Shown here: positions 36,424 to 45,200 of the stretch, in pieces
Layout of the letters: each line of letters opens with the position of its first letter
How positions within the stretch are numbered: the stretch's first letter is position 1
Translations under genes and position numbers: made by a program
DNA from: Thiocapsa roseilacustris
GTDB taxonomy: Bacteria; Pseudomonadota; Gammaproteobacteria; Chromatiales; Chromatiaceae
Assembly: GCF_041903755.1 (NCBI RefSeq)
Contig: NZ_JBBWVE010000027.1
Location: 28,573 to 92,572 of the forward strand
Direction: 5' to 3'
DNA: 64,000 nt
The notes under the pieces: generated by a model
Seen by the model: only the letters and a program-made list of their open reading frames with translations
Databases searched by the model: none
Told to the model about the DNA's origin: nothing

Positions 36424-36807
36424 ATGAGAATCCTCCATACCATGCTGCGTACCGGCAACCTGCAGCGCTCCATCGCGTTCTACACCGAGATCCTCGGGAT
36501 GACGCTCCTGCGTCAAAAGGATTATCCCGACGGCGAGTTCACACTCGCCTTTCTCGGCTACGGCGACGAGTCGGAGCAGACCGTAATCGAGCTGACCTTC
36601 AACTGGGGCGTCGAGCACTACGACTTGGGCAGCGGCTACGGCCATATCGCCATCGAGGTCGACGACGTCTACGCGGCGACGGACCGGATCAAGGCAAAGG
36701 GTGGCAAGATCATCCGCGATGCCGGAGCCATGAACGCCGGCAGGACCATCATCGCCTTCGTCGAAGACCCGGACGGCTACCCGATCGAGCTGATCGGCGT
36801 AAGGTAG
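36424..36807 (+). CDS. gloA: Lactoylglutathione lyase (glyoxalase I)
   Basis: 127 residues. Converts the methylglyoxal-glutathione hemithioacetal to S-lactoylglutathione. Metal ligands are visible: His5 in RILHTMLRTGNL, Glu in QTVIELTFNWG, His in GYGHIAIEVDDV and Glu in DPDGYPIELIG. Length and sequence match the short bacterial (nickel-type) enzymes. Monocistronic. Confidence 0.95.
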   Translation: MRILHTMLRTGNLQRSIAFYTEILGMTLLRQKDYPDGEFTLAFLGYGDESEQTVIELTFNWGVEHYDLGSGYGHIAIEVDDVYAATDRIKAKGGKIIRDAGAMNAGRTIIAFVEDPDGYPIELIGVR

Positions 36808-36917
36808 CGGGCTTCAAGGACTCGCGGCTCTCCTGACCCGCTGCACCGAGCCGCGCGGTCGCTCTCAAGTGATTTCGGGGACCAAGCGTCACGACTTCGT
36901 ATGTCTGCCAGATCTGG

Positions 36918-36939
36918 AAGGGCGATCTGAGTCGCCCCT
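36918..36939. repeat. REP-like palindrome, GGGGCGA family
   Basis: AGGGCGATC (36919-36927) faces GAGTCGCCCC just after it, making an imperfect hairpin between the gloA and HIT genes. Same core as 8908-8930 and 45201-45226. Confidence 0.5.
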
Positions 36940-36967
36940 GATTGGTGGATGCTCTTCCACAATCACC

Positions 36968-37375
36968 TCAGTCGCCCACAAGCCCGGCTTTGAAGGTGTC
37001 AACCTCGGCTGGCGTGTAGGCCAGGGTCGTTTCCAGTTGCCCCCAAACGGGCTTCGGCCAGAAGGGATCGGCAGGGCTTCGGCCGACGACATGGACATGC
37101 AGTTGCGGCACCAGATTGCCGATCCAGGCCACGTTGACCTTGGGGCATCCCAGAACAGCCGTCAGGTAGTCCGAGACGCGCTTGCAGTCGACGAGGACGG
37201 CGTCGCGCTGCCCGATCGGCAAATCCAACAGGTTGCTCAAGTCGGTCTCCGGAACCAGGATCAGCCAGGGCACGGCCGCGTTGCGATGCAGGAGCAGGTG
37301 ACTCGCGGACAATCGACCCAGTGGATGGCAATCGGCAAGGAGTTGGGGATGCAGGATGAAGTCGGTCATGACCAT
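36968..37375 (-). CDS. HIT-family protein
   Basis: 135 residues; start ATG 37375 (GGAG 4 bases upstream) or ATG 37369. The histidine-triad motif is present as QLHVHVVGR, with the partly conserved NVAWIGNLVPQLHVH before it. Two histidines alternate with hydrophobics, but the third position of the triad is Val/Gly rather than His, typical of the diverged 'HIT domain' proteins of Proteobacteria. Expected to be a nucleotide hydrolase/transferase or a relic of one. Confidence 0.82.
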   Translation of the reverse strand: MVMTDFILHPQLLADCHPLGRLSASHLLLHRNAAVPWLILVPETDLSNLLDLPIGQRDAVLVDCKRVSDYLTAVLGCPKVNVAWIGNLVPQLHVHVVGRSPADPFWPKPVWGQLETTLAYTPAEVDTFKAGLVGD

Positions 37376-37730
37376 CGGGCTCCGTTGAAACCATAGGGCG
37401 GCAATCGATCAGGCCGGGATGCTTAGAAGGTGATGCGCTGGGGATGCCCTGTCGAGTCGGCTTTCGTAATCTACCTGCCGCCTGCCGCCTGCCGCCGATT
37501 CGGACAAATCGGCGTCCGCGTCTCGGCTCGGAAAGCCTCTCACGGAGACACGGAGACACGGAGACAGGGAGACAGGGAGACAGGGAGACAGGGAGACAGG
37601 GAGACAGGGAGAAACACGGCATCCTCCTTGTGCACTCCGTGTCTCCGTGAGAGATCGCACAAAGGAATCACAGGCGTGGTCCGACAACCGACCCGATCGA
37701 CATCGTCTACCCGAGGAGTCACGTCACATC
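37376..37730. other. Intergenic region with IR-bounded satellite
   Basis: 355 bases between divergent genes. It holds the satellite at 37537-37653, annotated separately. The flanks contain a CTGCCGCCTGCCGC-type short repeat near 37472-37495. No gene is supported. Confidence 0.55.
37537..37653. repeat. Satellite of 8-bp units closed by a perfect 19-bp inverted repeat
   Basis: Left edge CTCTCACGGAGACACGGAG (37537-37555) and right edge CTCCGTGTCTCCGTGAGAG (37635-37653) are exact reverse complements. Inside, three CACGGAGA units (37541-37564) are followed by six CAGGGAGA units (37565-37612). This is a defined element, not simple slippage. A shorter relative is at 28645-28695. Confidence 0.9.
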
Positions 37731-38441
37731 ATGCAGATCAACGATCCGAACGCCTACCGTCGTTGCGAGGAGGTCGATCTCATCGGCAACTTGATCGAGG
37801 TGCGCGACCGCCATGTCCTGGAGCTGGGTTGCGGCGCCGCCTACATGACGCATGCGCTCGCCACCCGGCTCGGCGCGGCCCGGATCACGGCGACCGAGGT
37901 CGATCGCATCCAGCACGCGCGCAACCTCGCGATCGCGGATCTGCCGCAAGTGACCTTTCGCTACGGCGGCGCCGAGTCGATCGCGGATCCGGACGCTAGC
38001 TACGACCTCGTCGTCATGCTCAAGTCGCTCCACCATGTCCCGGTCGCGGCCATGGATCAAGCGCTGCGCGAGATCCATCGCGTGCTCGTCCCGGGCGGTT
38101 TGCTCTATGTCTCCGAGCCCGTCTACTGGGGCGACTTCAACGCCGTCATGCGCCTGATCGACGACGAGCGTCTGGTCCGCGAGGCCGCGTTCGAGGCCCT
38201 CCGGCATGCCGTCGATGCAGGGCTGTTCGAGCTGGTAGAGGAGGTCTTCTTCGAGTCCGAAGGCATCTACCCCGACTGGGAGAGCTTCGCCGCACGCTTC
38301 ATCGACGTAACCCACAGCGAGCGAAATCTCGATGCCGCACGCCTGGCCGAGATCCGCGCGGCCTTCGAGCGCCATCTGACACCGCAAGGCGTGCGCTTGT
38401 GGAAGCCGCATCGGATCGACCTGTTGCGGCGGGTCGATTGA
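37731..38441 (+). CDS. SAM-dependent methyltransferase
   Basis: 236 residues from ATG 37731 (GAGGAG about 13 bases before, longer than usual). Class I methyltransferase: motif I VLELGCGAAYMTHAL, acidic TATEVDRIQHARNLA, post-I DASYDLVVMLKSLHHVP and motif III ALREIHRVLVPGGLLYVSEP. The substrate is unknown. The C-terminal helices (about 140-236) are substrate-specific and not recognised. Confidence 0.88.
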   Translation: MQINDPNAYRRCEEVDLIGNLIEVRDRHVLELGCGAAYMTHALATRLGAARITATEVDRIQHARNLAIADLPQVTFRYGGAESIADPDASYDLVVMLKSLHHVPVAAMDQALREIHRVLVPGGLLYVSEPVYWGDFNAVMRLIDDERLVREAAFEALRHAVDAGLFELVEEVFFESEGIYPDWESFAARFIDVTHSERNLDAARLAEIRAAFERHLTPQGVRLWKPHRIDLLRRVD

Positions 38442-38506
38442 GCCGAACATGAGCCGACCATGATCCGATCGCTCCATCCGGACCGCATCAACCGAGCCTC
38501 GGCGTC

Positions 38507-39178
38507 ATGAGCACAGCCCTCGTGGCTCCGCCGCGTATCGCCTTCTGGCATCGCAAGGGCGGAACGGGCAAGACCAGCCTCGCCATCGGCTGCGCTGTGC
38601 GTCTGGCCGGCGGTTCGGCTCCGGACGCTGGTGTGCAACGGCACTCGCCCGAGCGCGGTGACCGGGTGCTGCTTCTGGACACCGACCCTCAAGGTACAGC
38701 CGCGGCCTGGGGCGAGCGCTTCGCCGACCGCTTCGGAATCGCCGTGCGGGCGGATAGCGGGTTCGCGCTCTGGCGCGACTGGGCCGAGCGCGCTCAAGGC
38801 TTCGATGCCGTCCTGGTCGATTGCCCGCCGACCGTCAGCCCAGAGGTCATGGAGATCCTCGCCGGCGTCGATCGGCTCTTGGTCCCCACCCGCCCGGCTT
38901 GGCCGGATGTGTGGGCGCTGGAGTCCGTCGCCGATCTCGTCGCGGATCTTCATCGTGAAGGGTCTCGGCTCTCGGTCAGCGTCGTCTTCAACCAGGTCGG
39001 CGACGAAGCGTTTGCGCCCTTCGCGGCGGCGATCGCCGACCTGGGCCTCGACCTTCTTCCCGAGGCCATCCCGTGCGACGACGCCTGGCCGGCGCTCTTC
39101 ACCGGCGGGGAGCCGCCGGGCAGCCTTGCGACTCTTATCGGGACGCTGGTTCGATCAACGGGAATCCGACTGGCCTGA
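38507..39178 (+). CDS. ParA/MinD-like ATPase, orphan
   Basis: 223 residues. Deviant Walker A is KGGTGKTS near residue 18, followed by switch I-like LLLDTDPQGTAAAWG and Walker B-like DAVLVDCPPTVSP. These are the hallmarks of ParA-type partition ATPases. An insertion of ~10 residues follows the first helix. No ParB or parS is next to it; the next gene is an RHH antitoxin-like protein. It may belong to the VirC1/orphan-ParA group that positions complexes. Function unassigned. Confidence 0.85.
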   Translation: MSTALVAPPRIAFWHRKGGTGKTSLAIGCAVRLAGGSAPDAGVQRHSPERGDRVLLLDTDPQGTAAAWGERFADRFGIAVRADSGFALWRDWAERAQGFDAVLVDCPPTVSPEVMEILAGVDRLLVPTRPAWPDVWALESVADLVADLHREGSRLSVSVVFNQVGDEAFAPFAAAIADLGLDLLPEAIPCDDAWPALFTGGEPPGSLATLIGTLVRSTGIRLA

Positions 39179-39287
39179 AGGCTTTTAGCCCGGAGACTGT
39201 GGTCCGTTCATCATCCATTCCATCTTGCATGCAGTGGATGCTTGCATTAGCCCGATGCGTCGTTCGTGTCAATCACCGGAGGAGGCT

Positions 39288-39506
39288 ATGGCCATCGTCA
39301 AAGTGCGCCGGATCGATCGAGCGGACAAAGAATGGCTGCAAAGAGAAGCCGCGCGGCAAGGCATCTCGATGGAAGAAATGGTTCGGCGTCTGATTTGCGA
39401 GAAACGCCAACAGTCTGTGGCGCAAGCAACGCCTTCTGAAATTGTCAGGCGCTATTTTGGGCCGCAGGGAGGCGTCGAGCTGGGTGAGAGGGCGGGGTTC
39501 GGCTGA
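39288..39506 (+). CDS. FitA-like ribbon-helix-helix antitoxin
   Basis: 72 residues, ATG 39288 with a strong GGAGGAGG site. N-terminal RHH DNA-binding strand and helices (AIVKVRRIDRADKEWLQREA, RQGISMEEMVRRLI) followed by a tail. FitA-type antitoxins normally precede a PIN toxin; none follows here. Instead a short unexplained frame starts within the stop codon region. It is either an orphan repressor or the remnant of a toxin-antitoxin pair. Confidence 0.75.
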   Translation: MAIVKVRRIDRADKEWLQREAARQGISMEEMVRRLICEKRQQSVAQATPSEIVRRYFGPQGGVELGERAGFG

Positions 39507-39730
39507 CAACCAGACGGTTCGAGCAGGTCTTCGTCGATGCCTCGGCGACCGAGTGGCAGGGTTTGCGGGTCTTTGCCGGTTACGGCCGATCACCCTTGGA
39601 TATGCTGCTCGGCGGAACGGCCCGGGAGGTCTTCATGGTCGAGACCGAGCCCCGCTTCCAGGAAGAGCCCCTGTTCGATCTGGAGTCTTGGACGCCATCG
39701 GAAGGGCAGCAGGTCGGTGACCTGGAGTAA
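39488..39730 (+). pseudogene. Unrecognised fragment after the RHH gene
   Basis: A frame offset from the RHH gene reads TRRFEQVFVDASATEWQGL, FAGYGRSPLDMLLGGTARE and EEPLFDLESWTPSEGQQ to TAA near 39730. It has protein-like composition but no usable start: an in-frame stop precedes it and the first ATG (about 39601) would give only 42 residues. It looks like the C-terminal end of an unknown protein. Confidence 0.35.
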
Positions 39731-40174
39731 GACCGGGAGGTCCGTCCGCAGGTGAAGCTTTGTCGTGTCGACCCGGTGCGATCCGGCCGCATCTCGGCGG
39801 ACCTGCCGTGGATTCGGGTACGCTGCCGGGGTTGATGACGGGGCGGGTCCGAGTGCCGTGTCCGGCGCGTAACCCAGCACACCCTCGTCTCGACACCGAA
39901 TCAATCAACCCATCGGTGTGCTGATGGCCGACGAGTTGACCGAAGTCAAGAAACCGCGAATCGTCACTCTCTCGTGATCGCGTCGCCAAGGATCTGCAAT
40001 CCGGTAAGCGGACTATTCGGCCCGTGGTGACGGGGCATCTTCTTTCGCCTCGTTGCAGCAATGCGCCCGTCGTCGTTGTTCGAGTGCGGAAGCGGCCGAT
40101 GGGGCTCAGACGATCTATCCACAGGGCAGGCACCTTCAGTGCCTTGATTTTCGGAACCCTACAGGGAGTGAATC
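39731..40174. other. Intergenic region upstream of alkaline phosphatase
   Basis: 444 bases. Short frames here lack ribosome sites and homology. I looked for a pho box (CTGTCAT-type direct repeats) and did not find one. AGGGAG about 8 bases before the phosphatase ATG is its ribosome site. Confidence 0.5.
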
Positions 40175-41923
40175 ATGTACACGCAACACCAATTCCTGCT
40201 TTCGGGAGTCCTGTCCCTCTCGCTTGCTGCCGGCCTTCAGTTTGCCGGCGCCGCCTCGGCCGCCGAGGTCAAGAACATCATCATCCTGATTCCGGATGGC
40301 CAGTCGCAGTCGATTCAGACCCTGGGCCGCTGGTACCGCGGCGAACCCCTCGCGCTGGATGAGATGGGCGCCGGGACCATGGCCGCCTGGATGGTCAATT
40401 CGATCACCACCGACTCCGCGCCGGCGGGGACCGCGATGGCGACCGGCTACAAAACGACCGACAAGTTCATCGGCGTCGGCCCGATCGAGGCCAACGCGCT
40501 CAGCACCTACAGGCTTCCGGCCGAGGTTCCCGGGGCCAGCGACGCAGAAAAATGGAATTGGTTCTCTTACCGTCCGCTCGCGACCGTGTTGGAAGGGGCT
40601 AAACGCCAGGGCAAGGCAACGGGTCTGATCTCGACGTCGCGGGTGACCCACGCGACCCCGGCCGGTTATGCTGCACACGTAGACTCCCGCAGCCTGGAGA
40701 ACGACATCGCAGAGCAACTGGTGTACCAGAACCTCGACGTCGTCTTCGGCGGCGGATGGGACCGCTTGCTTCCCGCACCCGACGGTTCCCGCACCGACGG
40801 CGAGAACCTCCTGAACGTGCTCAAGGCTCGCGGCTATCAGTGGGCGCAGACCAAGGCCGAGCTGACTGCCCTGACGGGCGGCAAGGCGTGGGGGCTGTTC
40901 GCCAAGTCGGCGATGATGCCGGACATCGATCGTCAATATGCGTGTGAGCAAGCTGACGAGCAGGCTTGCAATGAGCCGACGCTGTCCGAAATGACCGGGA
41001 AGGCGATCGAGCTGCTCTCGAAGAACGAGAACGGCTTTTTCCTGATGGTCGAAGGCAGCCAGATCGACTGGGCGGGCCACGCCAACGATCCGGCATACAT
41101 GCTGCATGACTTTTTAGCCTTCGATGACGCGGTCAGGGTGGCGCTCGACTTCGCCAAGGCCAACCCCGGCACCATGCTCCTGGCCGCGCCGGATCACAAC
41201 ACCGGCGGCCTGGCACTCGGGAATCGCTCGGTAAACTGGACCTATACCGATATCACCGTGGAAGACCTGCTCGATCCCATCAAAGGTATGCAGACCACGG
41301 CGGAGTTCATTGCCGGAACGCTCCCTGAAGGAAGGGATCCAACCCCCGCGGAGCTCCAAGTCGCCGTCCTCCAGTATTGGGGCATCGGGCTGAGCGATGA
41401 GGATGCCGCGGAGATCATTGCCTATGAGAAGGATCCGGACGTCTACGGCTATGGCTATTCCATCGCCAAGGTCGTCAGCGAGCGACATACGGTCCTGGGT
41501 TGGACGAGCCACGGACACTCCGGCGAGGATCTCCCTTTCTGGAGCTACGGCACCAACGCTCCGGTCGGACACATCGACAACACGGACCTCGCCTGGTTCG
41601 TGGCAAAGGAGTTCGGTCTGAACCTGAGCCTGAGCGACCCGGACGGACTCAACCAAACGCTGTTCGTCGACCTGGTCGATACCAAGGCCAAGGCCGTGAC
41701 GGAGCGCAGCGATCCGAACAACCCTGTGCTTCGGATGGGCCCTTATTCTTTGCCCGCGAACAAGGACTTCATGCTGTTTAAGCACTCGCGAGGAACATTG
41801 ACCTGCCCGCTCGAGGGTCTCGTCGTCTACGCCCCGAAGGCGAACGAAGGTAACGGACGTTGGTTCGCCCCGCGGAAGACGTTGGACATCATGAGCAGAC
41901 CGTTGCGCTTTTGCCGACAATAA
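40175..41923 (+). CDS. Alkaline phosphatase (PhoA superfamily), exported
   Basis: 582 residues with a Sec signal peptide (1-30, ending GAASAAE). Catalytic serine is Ser81 in ITTDSAPAGTAMATG. Metal ligands are visible: Asp41 (LIPDGQ), the EGSQIDWAGH block near 292, APDHNTGG near 340 and TSHGHSGED near 445. Periplasmic phosphate release from phosphomonoesters. The last ~35 residues (VYAPKANEGNGRWFAPRKTL) are unusual for the family and may be an extension from an adjacent fusion. Confidence 0.93.
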   Translation: MYTQHQFLLSGVLSLSLAAGLQFAGAASAAEVKNIIILIPDGQSQSIQTLGRWYRGEPLALDEMGAGTMAAWMVNSITTDSAPAGTAMATGYKTTDKFIGVGPIEANALSTYRLPAEVPGASDAEKWNWFSYRPLATVLEGAKRQGKATGLISTSRVTHATPAGYAAHVDSRSLENDIAEQLVYQNLDVVFGGGWDRLLPAPDGSRTDGENLLNVLKARGYQWAQTKAELTALTGGKAWGLFAKSAMMPDIDRQYACEQADEQACNEPTLSEMTGKAIELLSKNENGFFLMVEGSQIDWAGHANDPAYMLHDFLAFDDAVRVALDFAKANPGTMLLAAPDHNTGGLALGNRSVNWTYTDITVEDLLDPIKGMQTTAEFIAGTLPEGRDPTPAELQVAVLQYWGIGLSDEDAAEIIAYEKDPDVYGYGYSIAKVVSERHTVLGWTSHGHSGEDLPFWSYGTNAPVGHIDNTDLAWFVAKEFGLNLSLSDPDGLNQTLFVDLVDTKAKAVTERSDPNNPVLRMGPYSLPANKDFMLFKHSRGTLTCPLEGLVVYAPKANEGNGRWFAPRKTLDIMSRPLRFCRQ

Positions 41924-42074
41924 AGACCGATTGACGGTCACCCCGGCTCAAGGGCGCCGACGTCGGCTCGGCCGCTCCGGACGGGGACGACCTGTTGCTC
42001 GACAAGCATTGTTCGTGGCACCGGCTTCCAGCCAACTGGAAGCCGGCTCGACTTCTGTCGAATCAGGTCTTGAG

Positions 42075-42390
42075 ATCCTAGACAGCCTCTCAGTATCGAT
42101 CTCATCCTCCGCCAACTCAGCGGGCATGGACAAGGGCTGCCAGGTCTGACCACCATCGGTCGTCTTGAGCCCGAGTCCAGTCCGACCGAAGGCATAACCG
42201 ACCGCGCTGTTGGCGAACACCACCGCGCCGATGCCGCCGGTGGGCTCGCGATACTGCTCCTCCCAAGTCGCCCCCCCGTCTCGCGTCGCCCAAATCACCG
42301 ACATGCGATCGTCGAAGCCATCGAGATCACTGTCGTTGCCGGCGGCCCAACCATGGAGCGGGTCGGCGAATGCCCCTGTGCGCTCTACAA
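42075..42390 (-). pseudogene. Ycf48/BNR-repeat protein fragment
   Basis: On the reverse strand the sequence reads FADPLHGWAAGNDSDLDGFD, SVIWATRDGGATWEEQYREP, VVFANSAVGYAFGRTGLGLK and TTDGGQTWQPLSMPAELAED. The repeated T.DGG..W and G.A.G..G pattern is that of BNR/Ycf48-like photosystem-assembly or sialidase-type propeller repeats. Only about two blades remain, with no start or signal peptide. Sandwiched between alkaline phosphatase and patatin genes. Confidence 0.6.
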
Positions 42391-42436
42391 ACCGATGCCG
42401 TTTCACGATAACGATCATCATTGAAGGAAGCCACTC

Positions 42437-43681
42437 ATGCACCGCAGCCTGGTCCTCGTCCTCCTCTGCTGTCTGAGCCTGCCCGAGCTCGGCTCGGCGG
42501 AGCCGCACCCGCGCATCGGGCTCGTGCTGAGCGGGGGCGGTGCGCGTGGGGCCGCCCATGTGGGTGTCCTCAAGGTCCTCGAGGAGTTGCGCGTGCCGAT
42601 CAGCGCGGTGGCGGGCACCAGCATGGGTGCCCTGGTCGGCGGTGTCTATGCGAGCGGACTCGGCCCTGCCGAGATGGAGGCCCGCTTGGGCGCGCTGGAC
42701 TGGGACGACCTGTTGCTCGACGAGCCGCCGCGCGAGGGCTGGCCGATCCGGCGCAAGGAGCGCGACCTGGAGACCCCGTTGAACATGAGCCTGGGTGTCG
42801 GCAAGGGCGGCCTGCATCTGCCGGGCGGGGCGCTGGCCGGGCAGAAGGTGGATGTGTTCTTCACCGAGTTGGCGGGGAGTGCGGCGGATGTACCGCGTTT
42901 CGACGATCTGCCGATCCCGTTCCGTGCGGTGGCGACCAACCTGGAGAACGGCGCCATGCAGGTTCTCGACAGGGGTCCGCTGCCGCGGGCGATGCGCGCC
43001 AGCATGTCGGTGCCGGGGGTGTTCTCGCCGGTGGAGATCGACGGCAAGCTCCTCGTGGACGGTGGTCTGGTGCGCAACATGCCGGTGGACGTCGCCCGGC
43101 AGATGGGTGTGGACGTCGTCATCGCGGTCGACCTGGGGACCTCCTACCTGCCGCGGGAACGCCTCGAATCGGTGGTCGGGGTGATGGTGCAGATGCTGCA
43201 GATCTTTGTCGCCCAGAACCTGGATCACTCTCGGGATGAGCTGCGGCCGGGGACGGATGTCCTGATCAAGGTCGACTTGGGCGACGTCGGCTCACTTGAC
43301 TTCAAGCGCTCCGCGGAGGCGATCCAGGCGGGCGAGCGCGCGGCCCGCGCGATGGCCGAACCCCTCGAGCGCCTGAGCCTGAGCCCGGCGGAGTATGCCG
43401 CCTGGCGGGCCCGGCTGCGCCGTCCGTCGGGCGAGGAGACGACGATTGCGGGGGTCGAGGTGCGCGGTCTACACTGGGTCGATCCGGCCCTGTTCGCTCC
43501 GCTCGCGTCCCGTCAGGAGGGCGGGCCGCTCGATCGCGAGCAGCTTCGCAAGGATCTGCAGACGGTCTATGCCCGCGGGGACTTCCTCAACATCGACTAT
43601 CGACGGGAACCGCTCGACCACGGCAGCCTGTTGGTGATCGATGCGCGCGAGAGCGTGCGGATTATTGGCGGACCTGGATGA
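42437..43681 (+). CDS. Patatin-like phospholipase with POTRA-like tail, barrel split off
   Basis: 414 residues, ATG 42437. Signal peptide about 1-21. Patatin domain: oxyanion loop GGGARGAAHVGVL (33-45), nucleophile Ser62 in GTSMG, catalytic Asp near 207 in LLVDGGLVRNMPV. A POTRA-like linker follows (VEVRGLHWVDPALFAPLA). In PlpD-type (type Vd) proteins the outer-membrane beta-barrel continues in the same chain. Here the frame ends at TGA 43679-43681, after DARESVRI, just where the barrel should begin. ATGA overlaps the next frame. Confidence 0.9.
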   Translation: MHRSLVLVLLCCLSLPELGSAEPHPRIGLVLSGGGARGAAHVGVLKVLEELRVPISAVAGTSMGALVGGVYASGLGPAEMEARLGALDWDDLLLDEPPREGWPIRRKERDLETPLNMSLGVGKGGLHLPGGALAGQKVDVFFTELAGSAADVPRFDDLPIPFRAVATNLENGAMQVLDRGPLPRAMRASMSVPGVFSPVEIDGKLLVDGGLVRNMPVDVARQMGVDVVIAVDLGTSYLPRERLESVVGVMVQMLQIFVAQNLDHSRDELRPGTDVLIKVDLGDVGSLDFKRSAEAIQAGERAARAMAEPLERLSLSPAEYAAWRARLRRPSGEETTIAGVEVRGLHWVDPALFAPLASRQEGGPLDREQLRKDLQTVYARGDFLNIDYRREPLDHGSLLVIDARESVRIIGGPG

Positions 43682-44556
43682 ACGCCTTGGGGGCCGAGTG
43701 GCTGACCAGCCTGCAGTTCGGCGACGCACTGGGTCTGGCCACCGAGCTCTATCAGCCCCTCGGTATCGACCGTCGGCTGTTCGTCGCCGCCGACATGGGT
43801 TTCGGTACCGACCCCTTCAGCGTGTTTCGTCAGGGCAGCCGAATCGCGCGCTACGAGATCCAGACCCTCACGGCCGGGGTGGACCTCGGGGCGACCCTGC
43901 TCGACGGCAACGCGGAGCTGCGCATCGGCGCCGCCTACATCGACTCCAGCCTGGACCGCGACACCGGCGAGCCCGGAACCCTTCCGGAAGGGGGCGATAA
44001 GCGCAGCGGTCCCCGCTTGCGGTTCGTCCTCGACACCCTCGACAGCGCCTGGCTGCCGCACCGCGGCCAGCGGTTGCTGGTCGACCTGCGCGCCCCGACA
44101 CCTGCGCTGGGGGCGGACCTGGATTACCGCCGTCTGCTCGGTCTCTGGACCGGCGCCTGGAGCCGCGCAGACGCCACCTTGGCGCTCCGCGTCCAGTACG
44201 GACAGGCTTTCGGCGACCCGATGCCCTACGACCAGCAGTTCCCGCTGGGTGGGTTCCTGCACCTGTCGGGCTATCGCGAGGAGCAGTTCCGCGGCGGACA
44301 GACGGCCTTCGGTTCGGTCACCGCCTACCGTCGGTTGCCCGGACTCACGCCCTCGTGGGCCCGCGGGCTATACCTGGGTACCTCCCTGGAGGCTGGCAAG
44401 ATCGCCGATACGGACCCCAGCCTCACCGAACCCGGGACGCGCTTCGGGGGCAGCCTGTTCCTTGGCCTGGACACCCTGATCGGCCCCGCCTGGCTCGGCG
44501 TGGGCATCACCGGCGACAGCGACACCGGTATTTACATGGGCGCAGGCTTTCCGTAG
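43678..44556 (+). CDS. Outer-membrane beta-barrel half of patatin (split)
   Basis: 292 residues from ATG 43678, overlapping the patatin stop by ATGA. It reads MNALGAEWLTSLQFGDALGL, LYQPLGIDRRLFVAADMGFG, LRFVLDTLDSAWLPHRGQRL, and ends VGITGDSDTGIYMGAGFP, a transmembrane-strand pattern of the BamA/TpsB-like barrel seen in PlpD-like proteins. No signal peptide. The upstream frame reads on through RTWMN, so the junction probably lost ~30 residues (SWGPNYLRFG-type strand) and shifted frame. It could be non-functional or translated by coupling. Codon use is undamaged. Confidence 0.75.
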   Translation: MNALGAEWLTSLQFGDALGLATELYQPLGIDRRLFVAADMGFGTDPFSVFRQGSRIARYEIQTLTAGVDLGATLLDGNAELRIGAAYIDSSLDRDTGEPGTLPEGGDKRSGPRLRFVLDTLDSAWLPHRGQRLLVDLRAPTPALGADLDYRRLLGLWTGAWSRADATLALRVQYGQAFGDPMPYDQQFPLGGFLHLSGYREEQFRGGQTAFGSVTAYRRLPGLTPSWARGLYLGTSLEAGKIADTDPSLTEPGTRFGGSLFLGLDTLIGPAWLGVGITGDSDTGIYMGAGFP

Positions 44557-45119
44557 CCGCCCTTGTGCAGATCACCATGCGATCCGCGTGCGAAGCGGAT
44601 GCTTCTCCAGATCTGATGGACGCCACAGTGCGTAGCGGCGGAGGATGCGGTTGCACGGCGCATGCGGCCTGCTGCATGCGGATTGAGCAGGGTTTCCGCG
44701 AAATGAAAACCGCAGTTTGAAGTTCCGCGCCGCCCCGTCTAGGATTAGGGATGTGCGCCGAGGAAAATCTTCATGTCAGTCGTCCAACCCGAAGAGGTTT
44801 AGCCGTGAAAAGGATCCAGACCGTGTCATCCATCAAGACGAGTTCTGAAATCAAGGGCTTCAGATCACTGGTCCACTCCGTCGGGGCACCGCTCAGGGCC
44901 TTGGATCAAGGCCGAATCCAACTGGGCTACGCCAGACGCGTCGCCGCTCGCGACCGGCGGAATTGGCTCGACGCCAAAGTCTGCTGATTTGCGTACCCAC
45001 GGCAGTTGGTGAGGCTCTGGGCAGCTCGAGACCGTTTGAGCGCCTCGTGCAGCACGGCAGATGTCTCGGAACCGTTCGTTGTCGTTGTCGTTAGGCGATT
45101 TCCGCAAACTTCCATACAC

Positions 45120-45180
45120 GTAGGTTGTGCTGACGATAGGAAGCACAACTTGCGCCGACGGTTGGTTGTGCTGCGCATGC
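45120..45180. repeat. GTAGGTTGTGC-family repeat, copy 4
   Basis: Starts with the same 30 bases as copy 1 (GTAGGTTGTGCTGACGATAG, then GAAGCACAAC) and continues with GACGGTTGGTTGTGC, but the closing GCACAACCTAC is lost. Confidence 0.7.
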
Positions 45181-45200
45181 CAGGAAGACCTGTAGGAACT

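Noticed and set aside
37541..37612. CRISPR array
   Set aside because: Units are 8 bp, directly contiguous with no spacers, and no cas genes are nearby.
40000..40174. Pho box ahead of alkaline phosphatase
   Set aside because: No pair of CTGTCAT-like repeats with 4-base spacing could be found.
43640..43700. Programmed frameshift joining the two patatin parts
   Set aside because: No slippery heptamer or downstream pseudoknot is apparent, and the expected barrel-entry strand is missing, which a frameshift would not restore.
44751..44987. 78-codon open frame in the repeat-rich gap
   Set aside because: No ribosome site, no recognisable sequence, and it ends in repeat DNA.
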